Positions 7,883-19,683 of a stretch of DNA of 64,000 bases are shown one piece after another. Origin of the DNA: Thioalkalicoccus limnaeus (lineage in GTDB: Bacteria; Pseudomonadota; Gammaproteobacteria; Chromatiales; Chromatiaceae); the NCBI RefSeq assembly GCF_041197575.1, contig NZ_JBDKXB010000010.1, forward strand, positions 1 through 64,000. Direction: 5' to 3'. Positions within the stretch are counted from its first letter, which is position 1. The number at the start of each line of letters is the position of its first letter. The notes under the pieces were generated by a model that was not told the origin of the DNA, searched no databases, and worked only from the letters and a program-made list of their open reading frames with translations. Both the position numbers and the translations under genes were made by a program.

Positions 7883-8887
7883 TCAGCGCACGGCGACGAA
7901 GATCTGAGTCAGGATCTCGTTGCCGTGCGCCGCCTTGTCGGGTCCTACCTTGTAGATCTCCAGCGATGGGCGGGTCTTGTCCTGCGCGACACGGACCAGG
8001 CGCAGGTGGCTGGTCAGGCTGTACCAGGTCGCCTCCAGGTAGTCGTAACTGCCCTGGAGGTCGGTCTGGTAATAGCGGCCACCGTCGAAGGTCTTGATCT
8101 GGAACTCGCCGGGGTCGGTGCCGTCGGGAATCGGGATGCCGAAATCACAGTCGAAGTTCAAGCCTTGCTCGTCGACCTTGCGATACGCAGTGAAAGGGGC
8201 ACCGGCCGGCTTGACGCCGATCGCGTCCAGATGGGCCGCCAGCCGCGGGAAGTCCGCGCGCATCTGTTCGACCATCTCGTGGATGCTGCCGTGGAAGGGA
8301 ACGGTGATTGCCGTCAGTGGCTTGCGCTCCATTTGCCCGATGAACCGGATGCGCGGATGGTCGGCCTTGGGGTCGAGGTGGCCGCGCAGCATCGCGAGGC
8401 CCAGGTCGTAGTCCTTGCGCAGCAGCCGCGACAGCATCGGTCCCATGGCCCGGAACGCGAACGGCATCACGCCATTGAGGGTCCAGGTCACCTCGGTCCC
8501 GCCGTCGACCTTCGTGAACTCCCACTGGATGGTCCCGCGGTAGCGGAACGGGCGGCTCGAGACGATGCGCTGCTCGATTCGAACGGGCTCCTCGAAGCGC
8601 ACGTTGGTCAGGTGGCCGAGCCCGATGTGGTGGCCGTGCCAGCGGTAGCTTCCGCCCTCCCGATTGGGCTTCGGGTCCTCGCTGTAGGTCAACCGGGCGT
8701 TCGGCTCGTGCAGCAACCAGGGGCTCCAGTCCTTCCAGGTCTTCAAATTGCGGACGGCGTCGAAGATGGCCTGGCGATCGCGATCGATGACCAGCGACCG
8801 GCGGACCAGGAAGTCCTTGGGCTTGCTCGCGAGAAAGAGGAAGACGACGGCGAAGACGATCAGTGGTGGCAATAGCAGATACAGCAT
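7883..8887 (-). CDS. SRPBCC-domain protein with GyrI-like C-terminal domain
   Basis: A 334-residue protein of unknown substrate. A hydrophobic N-terminal segment (about residues 2-20, YLLLPPLIVFAVVFLFLA) should anchor it in the inner membrane. Residues ~25-170 have the SRPBCC/polyketide-cyclase pattern (RRSLVIDRDRQAIFDAV, WKDWSPW, TEVTWTLNG), a hydrophobic-ligand fold. Residues ~180-334 resemble the GyrI/SbmC effector-binding fold (PFTAYRKVDEQG, GGRYYQTDLQGSYDYL). The combination is common in Proteobacteria but functionally uncharacterised. ATG at 8887 was chosen for GGAG eight bases upstream and for placing the membrane segment at the N-terminus. Confidence 0.8.
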   Translation of the reverse strand: MLYLLLPPLIVFAVVFLFLASKPKDFLVRRSLVIDRDRQAIFDAVRNLKTWKDWSPWLLHEPNARLTYSEDPKPNREGGSYRWHGHHIGLGHLTNVRFEEPVRIEQRIVSSRPFRYRGTIQWEFTKVDGGTEVTWTLNGVMPFAFRAMGPMLSRLLRKDYDLGLAMLRGHLDPKADHPRIRFIGQMERKPLTAITVPFHGSIHEMVEQMRADFPRLAAHLDAIGVKPAGAPFTAYRKVDEQGLNFDCDFGIPIPDGTDPGEFQIKTFDGGRYYQTDLQGSYDYLEATWYSLTSHLRLVRVAQDKTRPSLEIYKVGPDKAAHGNEILTQIFVAVR

Positions 8888-9107
8888 CAGGGTCTCCGAT
8901 TTGGCTCTGAAAACGGGCGGCGACAAGCCTAGTCGCTTCCGCCAAGCAAAGCGAGTCGCCGGTGGCCGGATCCGCTCGGTGGCTCGGCCTCAGGCCCGGC
9001 GGGGATACCGGCGAACCGCCCTGGCGCCTCGCTCGGATCGGCGTCCGAAGGGCGGATTCTGTTATCCTAATCAGTCCGGTCGACTCACCCAAGCCGCCGT
9101 TCCCCGA

Positions 9108-9680
9108 ATGATCACACCGCGCCTGTTACCGCTGTTGTTCTTGTTGGTTGCCGCCCAAGCCGCCGCCCGCGACGACGCCTTCGTGCCGGATGCGGCGCCG
9201 GCGCCACCGGCCAGTATCCGCGAGACAGCGCCGTCTTGGGACGAGGGGCCGGTCATCCTGCCGCCCTGGCCCGCGGAGGCGGACCTGATCCGGTTCCCGG
9301 TCGATGGACCGGACCGTGGTTTCCACTTCGCGATCGATGGTCGCAATCTGGCGATCGGTGACGACGGTGTCGTGCGTTATACGCTCGTTGCCGAATCGGC
9401 CAGCGGGGTGCGCAATGTCTCGTTCGAGGGGATTCGCTGCACACCGCGTGGCCAGCATCGAATCTACGCGTACGGCTCGGGCGGCCGCTTCCATCCGGTT
9501 GCCGGCAGCGATTGGCAACCGATCTCGGCCACCGGCCCGGACGGGTATCGCTATGACCTGTGGCGGACCTATCTATGTGTCTTTCGCCAGTTCGTGCCCC
9601 GTTCGCGAAGTGCGATGCTGAGTGCCCTTCAGCGCGGCCGCGTCCATCCCATGGAGGGGACGGGTTTCTTGCCGGATTGA
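9108..9680 (+). CDS. CNP1-like family exported protein
   Basis: A 190-residue protein with a cleavable signal peptide (LLPLLFLLVAAQAAA). The mature part has the CNP1-like pattern: GDDGVVRYTLVAESASGVRNVSFEGIRC, RIYAYGSGGRFHPV, and a terminal YLCVFRQFVPRS segment. The family was named after a neisserial protein; no biochemical role is established. It is probably periplasmic. The gene stands alone between the minus-strand SRPBCC gene and prlC, 157 bases away. Confidence 0.8.
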   Translation: MITPRLLPLLFLLVAAQAAARDDAFVPDAAPAPPASIRETAPSWDEGPVILPPWPAEADLIRFPVDGPDRGFHFAIDGRNLAIGDDGVVRYTLVAESASGVRNVSFEGIRCTPRGQHRIYAYGSGGRFHPVAGSDWQPISATGPDGYRYDLWRTYLCVFRQFVPRSRSAMLSALQRGRVHPMEGTGFLPD

Positions 9681-9836
9681 TCGGATTCCCGCCGCCACCA
9701 TCTTTGCGTTTACGACCCCGTGAGGCCAGATTCAAGCCCGTACCTGGGGTCGATCGGCGTCAGCCGGCGCAGCATCCGTGCGTGCCTGTGTCGGCCGCCG
9801 GCACCGGATCAACCTACCGAGAGGTCTGTTCGCAGC

Positions 9837-11867
<2,031 letters not shown>

Positions 11868-11882
11868 GGGCAGGGACGATCG

Positions 11883-13346
11883 ATGGTCTATCGTGATCTG
11901 CGGGACTTCATCGCCCAACTCGAGCAGCGCGGCGAGCTCAGACGGATCGAGCTGCCGGTCGACCCCTACCTCGAGATCACCGAGATCTGCGATCGCACGC
12001 TGCGAGCCGGTGGACCGGCCTTGCTGTTCGAGCACCCGAAGGGCTCGGAGATCCCGTTGCTCGGCAACCTGTTCGGGACACCGACGCGGGTCGCGTTGGG
12101 CATGGGCGAGGAGTCGGTCGCGGCGTTGCGCGAGGTGGGCCGGCTGCTCGCCTTCCTGAAGGAGCCGGATCCGCCGCGGGGCATGAAACAGGCTTGGCAG
12201 AGCCTGCCGATCTTCAAGAAGGTGCTCGACATGGCACCGAAGGTCGTGCGCGGCGCGCCCTGCCAGCAGGTCGTCGTCGAGGGCGAAGAGGTCGACCTGG
12301 GCCGGTTGCCGATCCAGACCTGTTGGCCCGGCGACGCCGGGCCGCTGATCACCTGGGGGTTGGTCGTGACCCGCGGGCCGGAGAAGCCGCGGCAGAACCT
12401 GGGGATCTACCGGATGCAGGTGCTCGGGCGCAACCGGGTCATCATGCGTTGGCTCGCCCACCGCGGTGGGGCGCTCGATTTCCGCGATTGGCAACGCCAC
12501 CATCCAGGCCAACCCTTCCCAGTCGCGGTCGCGCTCGGCGCGGACCCGGCGACCATTTTGGGTGCCGTGACGCCGGTCCCGGATAGCCTGTCCGAATACG
12601 CCTTCGCCGGCCTGCTGCGTGGCTCCCGCACCGAGTTGACCGCCGGCGTCGGCGTCGAGCTGCAAGTGCCGGCGAGCGCCGAGTTCGTGCTCGAGGGGCA
12701 TATCCACCCGGACGACATGGCGCCCGAGGGGCCGTTCGGCGACCACACCGGTTACTACAACGAGATCGACCGGTTCCCGGTCTTCACGATTGATCGCCTG
12801 ACCCATCGCCGCGACCCGATCTATCACAGCACCTACACCGGCCGCCCGCCGGACGAGCCGGCGATCCTCGGTGTGGCCTTGAACGAGGTCTTCGTTCCGA
12901 TCCTGCAGAAGCAGTTTCCGGAGATCCAGGATTTCTATCTGCCGCCCGAGGGCTGTTCGTACCGGCTCGCGGTCGTCAGTATCAAGAAACAATACGCCGG
13001 CCACGCGAAGCGCGTGATGATGGGGGTCTGGTCCTTCCTGCGGCAGTTCATGTACACCAAGTTCGTCATCGTCGTCGATGACGATGTCGACACGCGCGAC
13101 TGGCACGACGTGATTTGGGCCATGACGACGCGGATGGACCCGGCGCGCGACACGGTGCTGATCGAGAACACGCCGATCGATTATCTCGACTTCGCGTCGC
13201 CGGTCTCGGGGCTCGGCTCGAAGATCGGCCTCGATGCGACCAACAAGTGGCCCGGCGAGACGACCCGCGAGTGGGGCCGCCCGATCGAGATGGATGCGGC
13301 GGTCCGGCAGCGTGTCGACCGGATCTGGGAGCAATTGGGCCTCTGA
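11883..13346 (+). CDS. ubiD: 3-octaprenyl-4-hydroxybenzoate carboxy-lyase
   Basis: A 487-residue prenylated-FMN decarboxylase of ubiquinone synthesis. Family blocks include GNLFGTPTRVALGMG, LGIYRMQVLGRNRVIMRWLAHRGG, EGPFGDHTGYYNEIDRFP and the C-terminal IDYLDFASPVSGLGSKIGLDATNKWPGE. Arg, Glu and Glu catalytic residues characteristic of UbiD occur within the GIYRMQ and downstream blocks. It requires UbiX for its cofactor, which is not in this window. Length agrees with E. coli UbiD (497). Confidence 0.95.
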   Translation: MVYRDLRDFIAQLEQRGELRRIELPVDPYLEITEICDRTLRAGGPALLFEHPKGSEIPLLGNLFGTPTRVALGMGEESVAALREVGRLLAFLKEPDPPRGMKQAWQSLPIFKKVLDMAPKVVRGAPCQQVVVEGEEVDLGRLPIQTCWPGDAGPLITWGLVVTRGPEKPRQNLGIYRMQVLGRNRVIMRWLAHRGGALDFRDWQRHHPGQPFPVAVALGADPATILGAVTPVPDSLSEYAFAGLLRGSRTELTAGVGVELQVPASAEFVLEGHIHPDDMAPEGPFGDHTGYYNEIDRFPVFTIDRLTHRRDPIYHSTYTGRPPDEPAILGVALNEVFVPILQKQFPEIQDFYLPPEGCSYRLAVVSIKKQYAGHAKRVMMGVWSFLRQFMYTKFVIVVDDDVDTRDWHDVIWAMTTRMDPARDTVLIENTPIDYLDFASPVSGLGSKIGLDATNKWPGETTREWGRPIEMDAAVRQRVDRIWEQLGL

Positions 13347-13400
13347 GTGTGGTTTTTCGAGACCACGCGAGTTGTCCTTTGAAGCGAGAGACCCGCGAAC

Positions 13401-14456
13401 TCAACGACGTTTCGCGGTGTCACTGAGCAGGATCCCGGCCCAGCGCGTCTCAGGGGAAGAATCGAGGGCGATTTTCGCGATCATCGTCAGCGGGATCGAC
13501 AGGAGCATCCCGACCGGGCCGAAGACATAGCCCCACAGTAGCAGAGACACCAGCACGACGACCGGGGAAAGCCCAAGGCTGCGCCCCATCAGTCGCGGTT
13601 CGATGATGCTACCGATCGCCTGGTTGACCACGACGAATAGGGCCAACACCAGGGCGGCCTCGGTCAGGCCGAGGCCGAGCAGCGCGATCGCGAAGGCCGG
13701 CACGGTCGCGATGATCGAGCCGATCGTCGGAATGAAGTTCAGCAGGCCCGCGACGATGCCCCACAGCACTGCGAAATCGACCCCGATCGCGGCGAGCCCG
13801 ATCCCGACCAATAGGCCGGTCGCGACGCTGGCCGCGGTCTTGATCAGCAGGTACCGTAAGACCGAGCGCAGAAATCGCCGCGCCCGAACCCGTGCTCGAC
13901 GCCGATTGGGGAAGGCCGCGCTCAACTTGTCCGACAGCGTGCGCTCCTCGAGCAACAGAAACATGAAAGCGAGCAACACGAGCAGTGTGCTGGCCGTGAA
14001 CTGACCGAGCCCTGTGGCGATCTCCCGCGCGAGCCAGGTGATGGTCGCCGTGGCCGGCCATGGCAACTCGGTCGGCAGCATCTCCTCGGGCAATCCGCGC
14101 GTCTTGGCCCAGGCCTCCAGCTCCACGAACCAACCGCTGAGGCGGGCTTGATACACCGGCGCCTGGGACGCAAGGCTCTCGGCGGCGCCCTTGAGCGCGA
14201 GGAACAACAGGAAGAAGGTCAGCCCGACGACCGAGAACAGCAACAGCACGGACAGGGGCCCAGGCACCCCGCGACGCTGCATCCAGCCCAACGGCGGGGC
14301 ACAGATGATGGCCAGGAAGCCGGCCAGCAGAAACGGAGTGACGATGTGGCTGATCGCCTTCAAACCACCCAGGACGATCACCAGCGCCGCCGCGGCGAAC
14401 AGCCAATGAAACAGGGTGGAATAAGGTGCGTTGGGCGAGGAATTCAGGAGTCGCAT
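13401..14456 (-). CDS. AI-2E family permease (PerM/TqsA-like)
   Basis: About 351 residues with roughly eight membrane segments: three near the N-terminus (around residues 15-100), a soluble periplasmic or cytoplasmic loop (~105-200), and a C-terminal cluster with NFIPTIGSIIATVPAF, IIEPRLMGRSLGLSPVVVLVSLLLWGYVFGPVGMLLSIP. Those last motifs define the AI-2E/UPF0118 family; some members export AI-2, others are Na+/H+ antiporters, so the substrate cannot be assigned. It converges with ubiD with a 54-base gap. A start six codons upstream is possible. Confidence 0.88.
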   Translation of the reverse strand: MRLLNSSPNAPYSTLFHWLFAAAALVIVLGGLKAISHIVTPFLLAGFLAIICAPPLGWMQRRGVPGPLSVLLLFSVVGLTFFLLFLALKGAAESLASQAPVYQARLSGWFVELEAWAKTRGLPEEMLPTELPWPATATITWLAREIATGLGQFTASTLLVLLAFMFLLLEERTLSDKLSAAFPNRRRARVRARRFLRSVLRYLLIKTAASVATGLLVGIGLAAIGVDFAVLWGIVAGLLNFIPTIGSIIATVPAFAIALLGLGLTEAALVLALFVVVNQAIGSIIEPRLMGRSLGLSPVVVLVSLLLWGYVFGPVGMLLSIPLTMIAKIALDSSPETRWAGILLSDTAKRR

Positions 14457-14671
14457 TAGGTCGCCCCGCTGCACGCCAGGGGATCCATCGATGGTTCGCG
14501 ATCAGGCGACGTTACCAGAGTCTCTCCCGGTTGGACAGATCGGCCGGTGCCGGTCGAACGGCGTATGTTCTCAGCGATGCTTGCGGTGCAGGTCCTGCTG
14601 GTGGTGCGCCTGTTCCGTCCCGCTTTGCACGGGAAGAGACGTCGCGCCTTCGGCGCGAGAGCAAGGCGCGA

Positions 14672-15385
14672 TCAAGGGGTCGACGGGGTGGAGTCGCTGT
14701 GTCTCTCGAGTGGGGCGTCGTCATCGGAAATCCGCAGCATCCGGTCGAGCGCGTGCAAGCGTTCGGGTGTGCCGATGTCGAACCAACGTCCCGCGTGGAG
14801 CTCGCCTTCGACCTGGCCCCGGTCCATCGCAGCGCGCAGCAGCGGCGCGAGCGGAAAGGCCCCCGGGCGGCAGCCGGCGAAGAGCTCGGGGCGGTAGAGG
14901 CCGATGCCGCTGAAGGTGTAGCGAGGCGTGCCGTCGTATCGGACCCGGCCAGCGCTTAGCGCGAAGTCGCCCTGCGGGTGTTGGCTCGGGTTCGGGACCA
15001 GGACCAGGTGAGCGAGCCCGGCAGGCGCGCGGCGCAGCCGGCGAAAATCGAAATCGGTCCAGATGTCGGCGTTGACGACGACGAACGGGCCCGGTCCGAG
15101 CCAGCGCAGAGCCCGAAAGATGCCGCCACCGGTCTCGAGGGCCTGTTCCTCGGGCGAGTAGCGGATGCGGATGCCCCAGCGGCGGCCGTTACCGAGCGCG
15201 GCCGCGATCTGGGCCCCGAGGTGGGCATGGTTGATGACGAGATCCTCGAACCCGGCCGCCGCGAGCCGCTCGATCCGATGTTCGATCAGCGATTTTCCGC
15301 CGGCCTTCAGCAGGGGCTTCGGGGTCTTGTCGGTCAGCGGTCGCATGCGTTCGCCGCGACCGGCGGCGAGGATCATCGCCTTCAT
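14672..15385 (-). CDS. murU: N-acetylmuramate alpha-1-phosphate uridylyltransferase
   Basis: A 237-residue nucleotidyltransferase with the glycosyl-transferase A fold: MILAAGRGERMRPLTDKTPKPLLKAGGKSLI at the N-terminus (nucleotide and metal binding), ETGGGIFRALRWLG and NADIWTDFDF (catalytic Asp). Its small size, lacking a C-terminal beta-helix, matches MurU, which makes UDP-MurNAc in the MraY-independent peptidoglycan recycling route of Pseudomonas and relatives. The partner kinase amgK usually lies next to murU, but here it does not; a mannose-1-phosphate guanylyltransferase-like role is a weaker alternative. The C-terminal ~15 residues are acidic and probably disordered. Confidence 0.82.
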   Translation of the reverse strand: MKAMILAAGRGERMRPLTDKTPKPLLKAGGKSLIEHRIERLAAAGFEDLVINHAHLGAQIAAALGNGRRWGIRIRYSPEEQALETGGGIFRALRWLGPGPFVVVNADIWTDFDFRRLRRAPAGLAHLVLVPNPSQHPQGDFALSAGRVRYDGTPRYTFSGIGLYRPELFAGCRPGAFPLAPLLRAAMDRGQVEGELHAGRWFDIGTPERLHALDRMLRISDDDAPLERHSDSTPSTP

Positions 15386-15704
15386 CTGGGGTCCGTGGTC
15401 TCAGCCGAGGTTGGTCATGGCCGCGTCGGCGGTGGCCCTGACGGGGCCGTCGGACGGCCGCGGCCTGGTAACGATACCATGGTCGCTTGGTGGCTGCCGG
15501 GTTTCGCCGTGCTCCGACCGAACGACGGCGGCCGGCCCCGGGCCGACGAGCCGGTGTGCGGCCGCGTTCGGCCGACGCCCGGGGTTCGGGTTTGCTTCTG
15601 CGCTCTCTCGGCTGGTGGTATCGTTGGCAAGAATTCAATCACACACATGTCGAGCAGCCAGCCCTTCGGGAACGACCAGCGGGTGCGGCCGGATGAGAAC
15701 TGAT
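15386..15704 (+). other. Intergenic region between murU and the nitrilase-family gene
   Basis: The two flanking genes diverge from this 319-base stretch, which must hold both promoters. Base composition is as GC-rich as the coding DNA, except the last ~100 bases (GGCAAGAATTCAATC near 15630), which are more AT-rich. I see no convincing consensus promoter, RNA or conserved short gene. Confidence 0.5.
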
Positions 15705-16535
15705 ATGAAGACGAAAAGAATGGTGGCCGCAATCCAGATGGCCAGTGGTCCGAATGTGACCGCCAATCTGCTGGAAGCGGAACGGCTGATTCGGGAGGCC
15801 GTCGAGGACGGCGCCGGGCTGGTGGTTTTGCCCGAGACCTTCGCTTTCAAGGGCAAACGCGACCATGACCAACTGGCGCTGCGCGAGGAACCCGGCGAGG
15901 GACCCCTTCAGGCCTTCTTGACGCGGGTCGCGGCCAGGTATGGCACTTGGCTGGTCGGTGGCACCATCCCGATCTTCGCCGAGGATCCAAACCGGTTGCG
16001 CGCGGCCACGCTGGTCTTCGACGATCACGGTCGCCTCGTGGGCCGCTATGACAAGATCCACCTGTTCGATGTCAGCGTGCCCGGTTCCCATGATCGCTAC
16101 GAAGAATCCGCGACCATCGAACCCGGGGATCGGATCCTGGTCCTCGACAGCCCGTTCGGTCGTCTTGGCGTCGCCGTCTGCTACGATCTGCGGTTCCCGG
16201 AAATCTTTCGCAGCATGCTCGACGAGGGCATGGACCTGCTGGCGATCCCGTCGTCCTTCACGGCGATCACTGGCAAGGCCCATTGGGAAACGCTGGTGCG
16301 TGCCCGCGCGATCGAGAATCTGGCCTATGTCATCGCGGCCGCACAGGGTGGGTACCACATGGACGGTCGCGAGACCCATGGTCACAGCATGATCGTCGAT
16401 CCCTGGGGAACGATACTCGCTCAGATCCCGCGCGGGACCGGTCACATCTGCGCGACACTCGATCAGGAGTATCAAGCCTCGGTGCGGCGTACCTTCCCGA
16501 GCACCCATCATCGCCGTTTGAAATGCCGGCTCTGA
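15705..16535 (+). CDS. Carbon-nitrogen hydrolase, Nit2/omega-amidase-like
   Basis: A 276-residue nitrilase-superfamily enzyme. The Glu-Lys-Cys triad is visible: VLPETFAF (Glu near 47), YDKIHLFDV (Lys near 118) and GVAVCYDLRFPEIFR (Cys near 154). The GRYDKIHLFDVSVP and CYDLRFPE context and size fit the Nit1/Nit2 branch, whose bacterial members deaminate glutathione damage products or act as omega-amidases. The proteobacterial copy next to tldD is a recurrent arrangement. The start is uncertain: in-frame ATGs also exist at 15693 and 15720. Confidence 0.88.
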   Translation: MKTKRMVAAIQMASGPNVTANLLEAERLIREAVEDGAGLVVLPETFAFKGKRDHDQLALREEPGEGPLQAFLTRVAARYGTWLVGGTIPIFAEDPNRLRAATLVFDDHGRLVGRYDKIHLFDVSVPGSHDRYEESATIEPGDRILVLDSPFGRLGVAVCYDLRFPEIFRSMLDEGMDLLAIPSSFTAITGKAHWETLVRARAIENLAYVIAAAQGGYHMDGRETHGHSMIVDPWGTILAQIPRGTGHICATLDQEYQASVRRTFPSTHHRRLKCRL

Positions 16536-16640
16536 AGGCGCATCTTGTGGGCAGCACTCATGCAGTGGGCGCGGTGCCGTCGGCTAGTGGCCGACCGTCG
16601 CCGTGTCGCCGCGAATCACAGAACGCTGAAACCTGAGACC

Positions 16641-18083
16641 ATGAACGATTCCATCCTGATCGCACGTCGCGCCATCCTGGAACCAGCCGGCTTGACCGAT
16701 AGCGACCTCGAACGACTGCTCGGCGAGTTGCGTGGTCCGGCCATCGATGCCGCCGACCTGTACTTTCAAACGAGTCGCCTCGAATCCTGGGTGCTGGAGG
16801 ATGGCATCATCAAGGACGGCGGCTTCAACCTGGAGCAGGGCGTGGGCATCCGCGCGGTCAGTGGCGAGAAGACCGGTTTTGCGTATTCCGACGAGCTGCA
16901 TTATCCGGCGTTGGAGCAGGCGGCGCGCGCGGCGCGTTCGATCGCGGGTCGCGGGCGTGACGGCCGGACGCGGATCGCCGTCGATGTGCAACCGAGATGT
17001 CTCTACGATCCGTCGAATCCGGTGGAGAGCCTCGCCAACGAAGACAAGATCGGACTCTTGCAACGGGTCGATCGGGAGGCCCGGCGGGCCGATCCGCGGG
17101 TGCGCGAGGTCGTCGCCAGTCTGGTCGCGGCGCAAGATATCATGCTGGTCGTCGCTGACGACGGGACCGTGGCAGCCGATGTCCGGCCGTTGGTGCGGCT
17201 CAACGTCAGCGTGATCGCCGAGCAGGGCGGGCGGCGCGAACAGGGCTCGAGCGGCGGCGGTGCACGCGCCGACCTGGGCTACTTCCTGGTCGCGGATCTC
17301 GCCTTGGAATTGGCCCGCGAGGCGGTCCGTCAGGCCCTGGTCAATCTCGAGGCCGACGAGGCCCCGGCGGGTACCATGACCGTCGTCCTCGGTCCAGGGT
17401 GGCCGGGCGTGTTGTTGCACGAGGCGATTGGCCATGGCCTGGAAGGGGATTTCAATCGCAAGGGAACCTCGGCCTTCGCCGGCCGCATCGGCCAGCGGGT
17501 GGCCGCGCCCGGTGTCACGGTCGTCGACGACGGAACCCTGCCCGGGCGGCGCGGCTCGCTGAACATCGATGACGAGGGCACGGCGAGTCAGAACACCGTC
17601 CTGATCGAGGACGGCATCCTGCGCGGCTACATGCAGGACAAGCTGAATGCGCGACTGACCGGCGCGGTGTCGACCGGCAACGGCCGCCGCGAGTCCTATG
17701 CCCACCTGCCGATGCCGCGCATGACCAATACCTATATGCTGGCCGGCGACAAGGATCCCGCCGAGATCATCGCGTCGGTCGATCGCGGTCTGTACGCCGT
17801 GAATTTCGGCGGCGGTCAGGTCGACATCACGTCCGGCAAGTTCGTCTTCTCGGCGAGCGAGGCCTATCTGATCGAGGGCGGGCGAATCGGCCGTCCGGTC
17901 AAGGGCGCGACCCTGATCGGCAACGGACCCGAGGTGCTGACCCGGGTCAGCCTGATCGGTAACGATCTGGCGCTCGATCGCGGTGTCGGCACCTGCGGCA
18001 AGGAGGGGCAGAGCGTGCCGGTCGGGGTCGGCCAGCCAACCTTGCGCGTCGATGGTCTCACCGTCGGGGGTACCTCGACCTGA
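16641..18083 (+). CDS. tldD: Metalloprotease TldD
   Basis: The 480-residue catalytic subunit of the TldD/TldE protease, which in enterobacteria degrades CcdA antitoxin and trims microcin B17 precursor. The zinc motif HEAIGHGLEGDFNRKGTS (HExxxH) lies near residue 259, with the third ligand expected in the C-terminal GTCGKEGQ block. LPMPRMTNTYM and the GGGQVDITSGKFVFSASEAY region are also family-typical. It precedes its partner tldE by 94 bases. Length equals E. coli TldD (481). Confidence 0.95.
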   Translation: MNDSILIARRAILEPAGLTDSDLERLLGELRGPAIDAADLYFQTSRLESWVLEDGIIKDGGFNLEQGVGIRAVSGEKTGFAYSDELHYPALEQAARAARSIAGRGRDGRTRIAVDVQPRCLYDPSNPVESLANEDKIGLLQRVDREARRADPRVREVVASLVAAQDIMLVVADDGTVAADVRPLVRLNVSVIAEQGGRREQGSSGGGARADLGYFLVADLALELAREAVRQALVNLEADEAPAGTMTVVLGPGWPGVLLHEAIGHGLEGDFNRKGTSAFAGRIGQRVAAPGVTVVDDGTLPGRRGSLNIDDEGTASQNTVLIEDGILRGYMQDKLNARLTGAVSTGNGRRESYAHLPMPRMTNTYMLAGDKDPAEIIASVDRGLYAVNFGGGQVDITSGKFVFSASEAYLIEGGRIGRPVKGATLIGNGPEVLTRVSLIGNDLALDRGVGTCGKEGQSVPVGVGQPTLRVDGLTVGGTST

Positions 18084-18177
18084 ACGGTCTTGTATTCGCC
18101 GGATCGGCCCGGCGCTGCGAGGCGACCGGGTCGCCGAAGCCGATCGGCAACCATCTCGAAACCTGAAGGAAGTCCCA

Positions 18178-19527
18178 ATGGCCCATCATGCCAGCGACGA
18201 CCCGCCGCGCCGTTTGGCGCCGTTGCGGGAAACGGTTCAAATGATCCTGGACGAGGCCGAGCGCCAGGGCGCGACGGCCGCCGAGGCCGGAGCCAGCTCG
18301 CGCGCCGGGCTCGAGGTCGGTGTCCGTCTCGGCGAGGTCGAGACGGTCGAGCACACGCGAGACAATGGACTCGGCGTCACCGTCTATTTCGGGCACCGCA
18401 AAGGGTCGGCAAGCACGTCGGATATGAGCCCGCAGGCGCTGCGCGAGGCGGTCGCGGCGGCCTGCGCGATCGCCCGCTACACGCAAGAGGACCCCTGCGC
18501 GGCGTTGGCCGATGCCGGACGCATGTGCCGCGAGGTGTCGGACCTGGACCTGTATCACCCGTGGCCGATCACGCCGGAGCAGGCGATCGAGTTGGCGATC
18601 GCCTGCGAGGACGCGGCCCGTCATTGCGATCCACGCATCACCAACTCCGAGGGCGCTAGCCTGTCGTCCTACTGGGGTCTTCAGGTGTATGGCAACAGCC
18701 ATGGCTTCATCGGCGGCTATCCGACGACGCGCCATGGACTCAGTTGCTCGGTGATCGGCGAGGACGGCCACGGCATGCAGCGCGATCATTGGTGGTCGAG
18801 CGCGCGCGCGCCGCAGGATCTGGACGAGGCCGCGGCGATCGGCCGGCGCGCCGCCGAGCGCACGCTGGCTCGGCTCGGCGCGCGGCCGATCACGACGCGG
18901 CAGGCGCCGGTCCTGTTCCAGGCCGAGGTGGCCTCGGGGCTGATGCGGCACCTGATCGGCGCGATCCAGGGAGCGAGTCTCTACCGGCGGGCGAGCTTCC
19001 TCGTCGATCGCCTCGGGGAGCGCATCTTTCCGTCCTTTGTGAGGATCCACGAGGAACCCCACCGTCCGCGCGGCCTGTCTAGCGCGCCATTCGATGGTGA
19101 TGGGGTCGCCACCGCCGCGAAGGACCTGGTGCGCGATGGCGTCCTGCAGAGCTACGTGCTCGACAGCTACGCGGCCCGCAAGCTGGGTATGGAGACCACC
19201 GGCAATGCCGGCGGTGTGCGCAACCTGATGATCGACATGGGTAGCCGAGATCGGAACGCCTTGCTCGCCGAGATGGGGAGCGGCCTCCTGGTCACCGAGT
19301 TGATGGGGCAGGGCGTGAATACGGTGACCGGCGACTACTCGCGCGGTGCGGCCGGTTTCTGGGTCGAGAACGGGACCATTCAGTTCCCGGTCGAGGAGAT
19401 CACGATCGCGGGCAACCTCGAGACCATGTTTGCCGGGCTGGTCGCGGTCGGCAACGACTGCGATTACAGTGGTAGCACGCGCACCGGATCCTGGCTGATC
19501 GACCGGATGACGATTGCCGGGCAGTAG
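18178..19527 (+). CDS. pmbA: Metalloprotease subunit TldE (PmbA)
   Basis: A 449-residue non-catalytic partner of TldD; it lacks the HExxxH zinc motif, as expected. Blocks RDNGLGVTVYFGHRKGSASTSD, ITNSEGASLSS, GMQRDHWWSSARAPQDLD and the C-terminal GVNTVTGDYSRGAAGFWVENG and EITIAGNL are characteristic of PmbA. GGAAG precedes the ATG. A diverged repeat element starts at the stop codon. Together with tldD this makes a complete two-subunit protease. Confidence 0.95.
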   Translation: MAHHASDDPPRRLAPLRETVQMILDEAERQGATAAEAGASSRAGLEVGVRLGEVETVEHTRDNGLGVTVYFGHRKGSASTSDMSPQALREAVAAACAIARYTQEDPCAALADAGRMCREVSDLDLYHPWPITPEQAIELAIACEDAARHCDPRITNSEGASLSSYWGLQVYGNSHGFIGGYPTTRHGLSCSVIGEDGHGMQRDHWWSSARAPQDLDEAAAIGRRAAERTLARLGARPITTRQAPVLFQAEVASGLMRHLIGAIQGASLYRRASFLVDRLGERIFPSFVRIHEEPHRPRGLSSAPFDGDGVATAAKDLVRDGVLQSYVLDSYAARKLGMETTGNAGGVRNLMIDMGSRDRNALLAEMGSGLLVTELMGQGVNTVTGDYSRGAAGFWVENGTIQFPVEEITIAGNLETMFAGLVAVGNDCDYSGSTRTGSWLIDRMTIAGQ

Positions 19528-19581
19528 CCTGAACCGCGGCTCGAATGGCGATTCATCGGGCCGGTCGTTGACCGGCTGCCG
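19525..19581 (+). repeat. Diverged direct repeat, left copy
   Basis: A 57-base element beginning at the pmbA stop codon is about 80 percent identical by eye to 23449-23505. Both read approximately TAGCCTG..CCGCGGCT, then GGCGATT.ATCGG, then CCGGTC.TTG.CCGGCTG. This copy contains a perfect hairpin, GCCGGTC-GTT-GACCGGC (around 19559-19577). The two copies bracket the PII-like/DUF1538 and TumE/TumA block. Confidence 0.6.
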
Positions 19582-19683
19582 ATAGGCGATATCCGTTCAC
19601 TTGAGCCGGTCCTGGCGCTCATCGAGCAGGCAGGCGGCGCGGTCGTGACGGCGCTGCGCGATGCGCAGGCCCCGCGGCGACCC

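Noticed and set aside
19525..19581. Repeat copy as an integrase attachment site
   Set aside because: There is no integrase or tRNA gene in or near the bracketed block, and the two copies are too diverged for a recent att pair.
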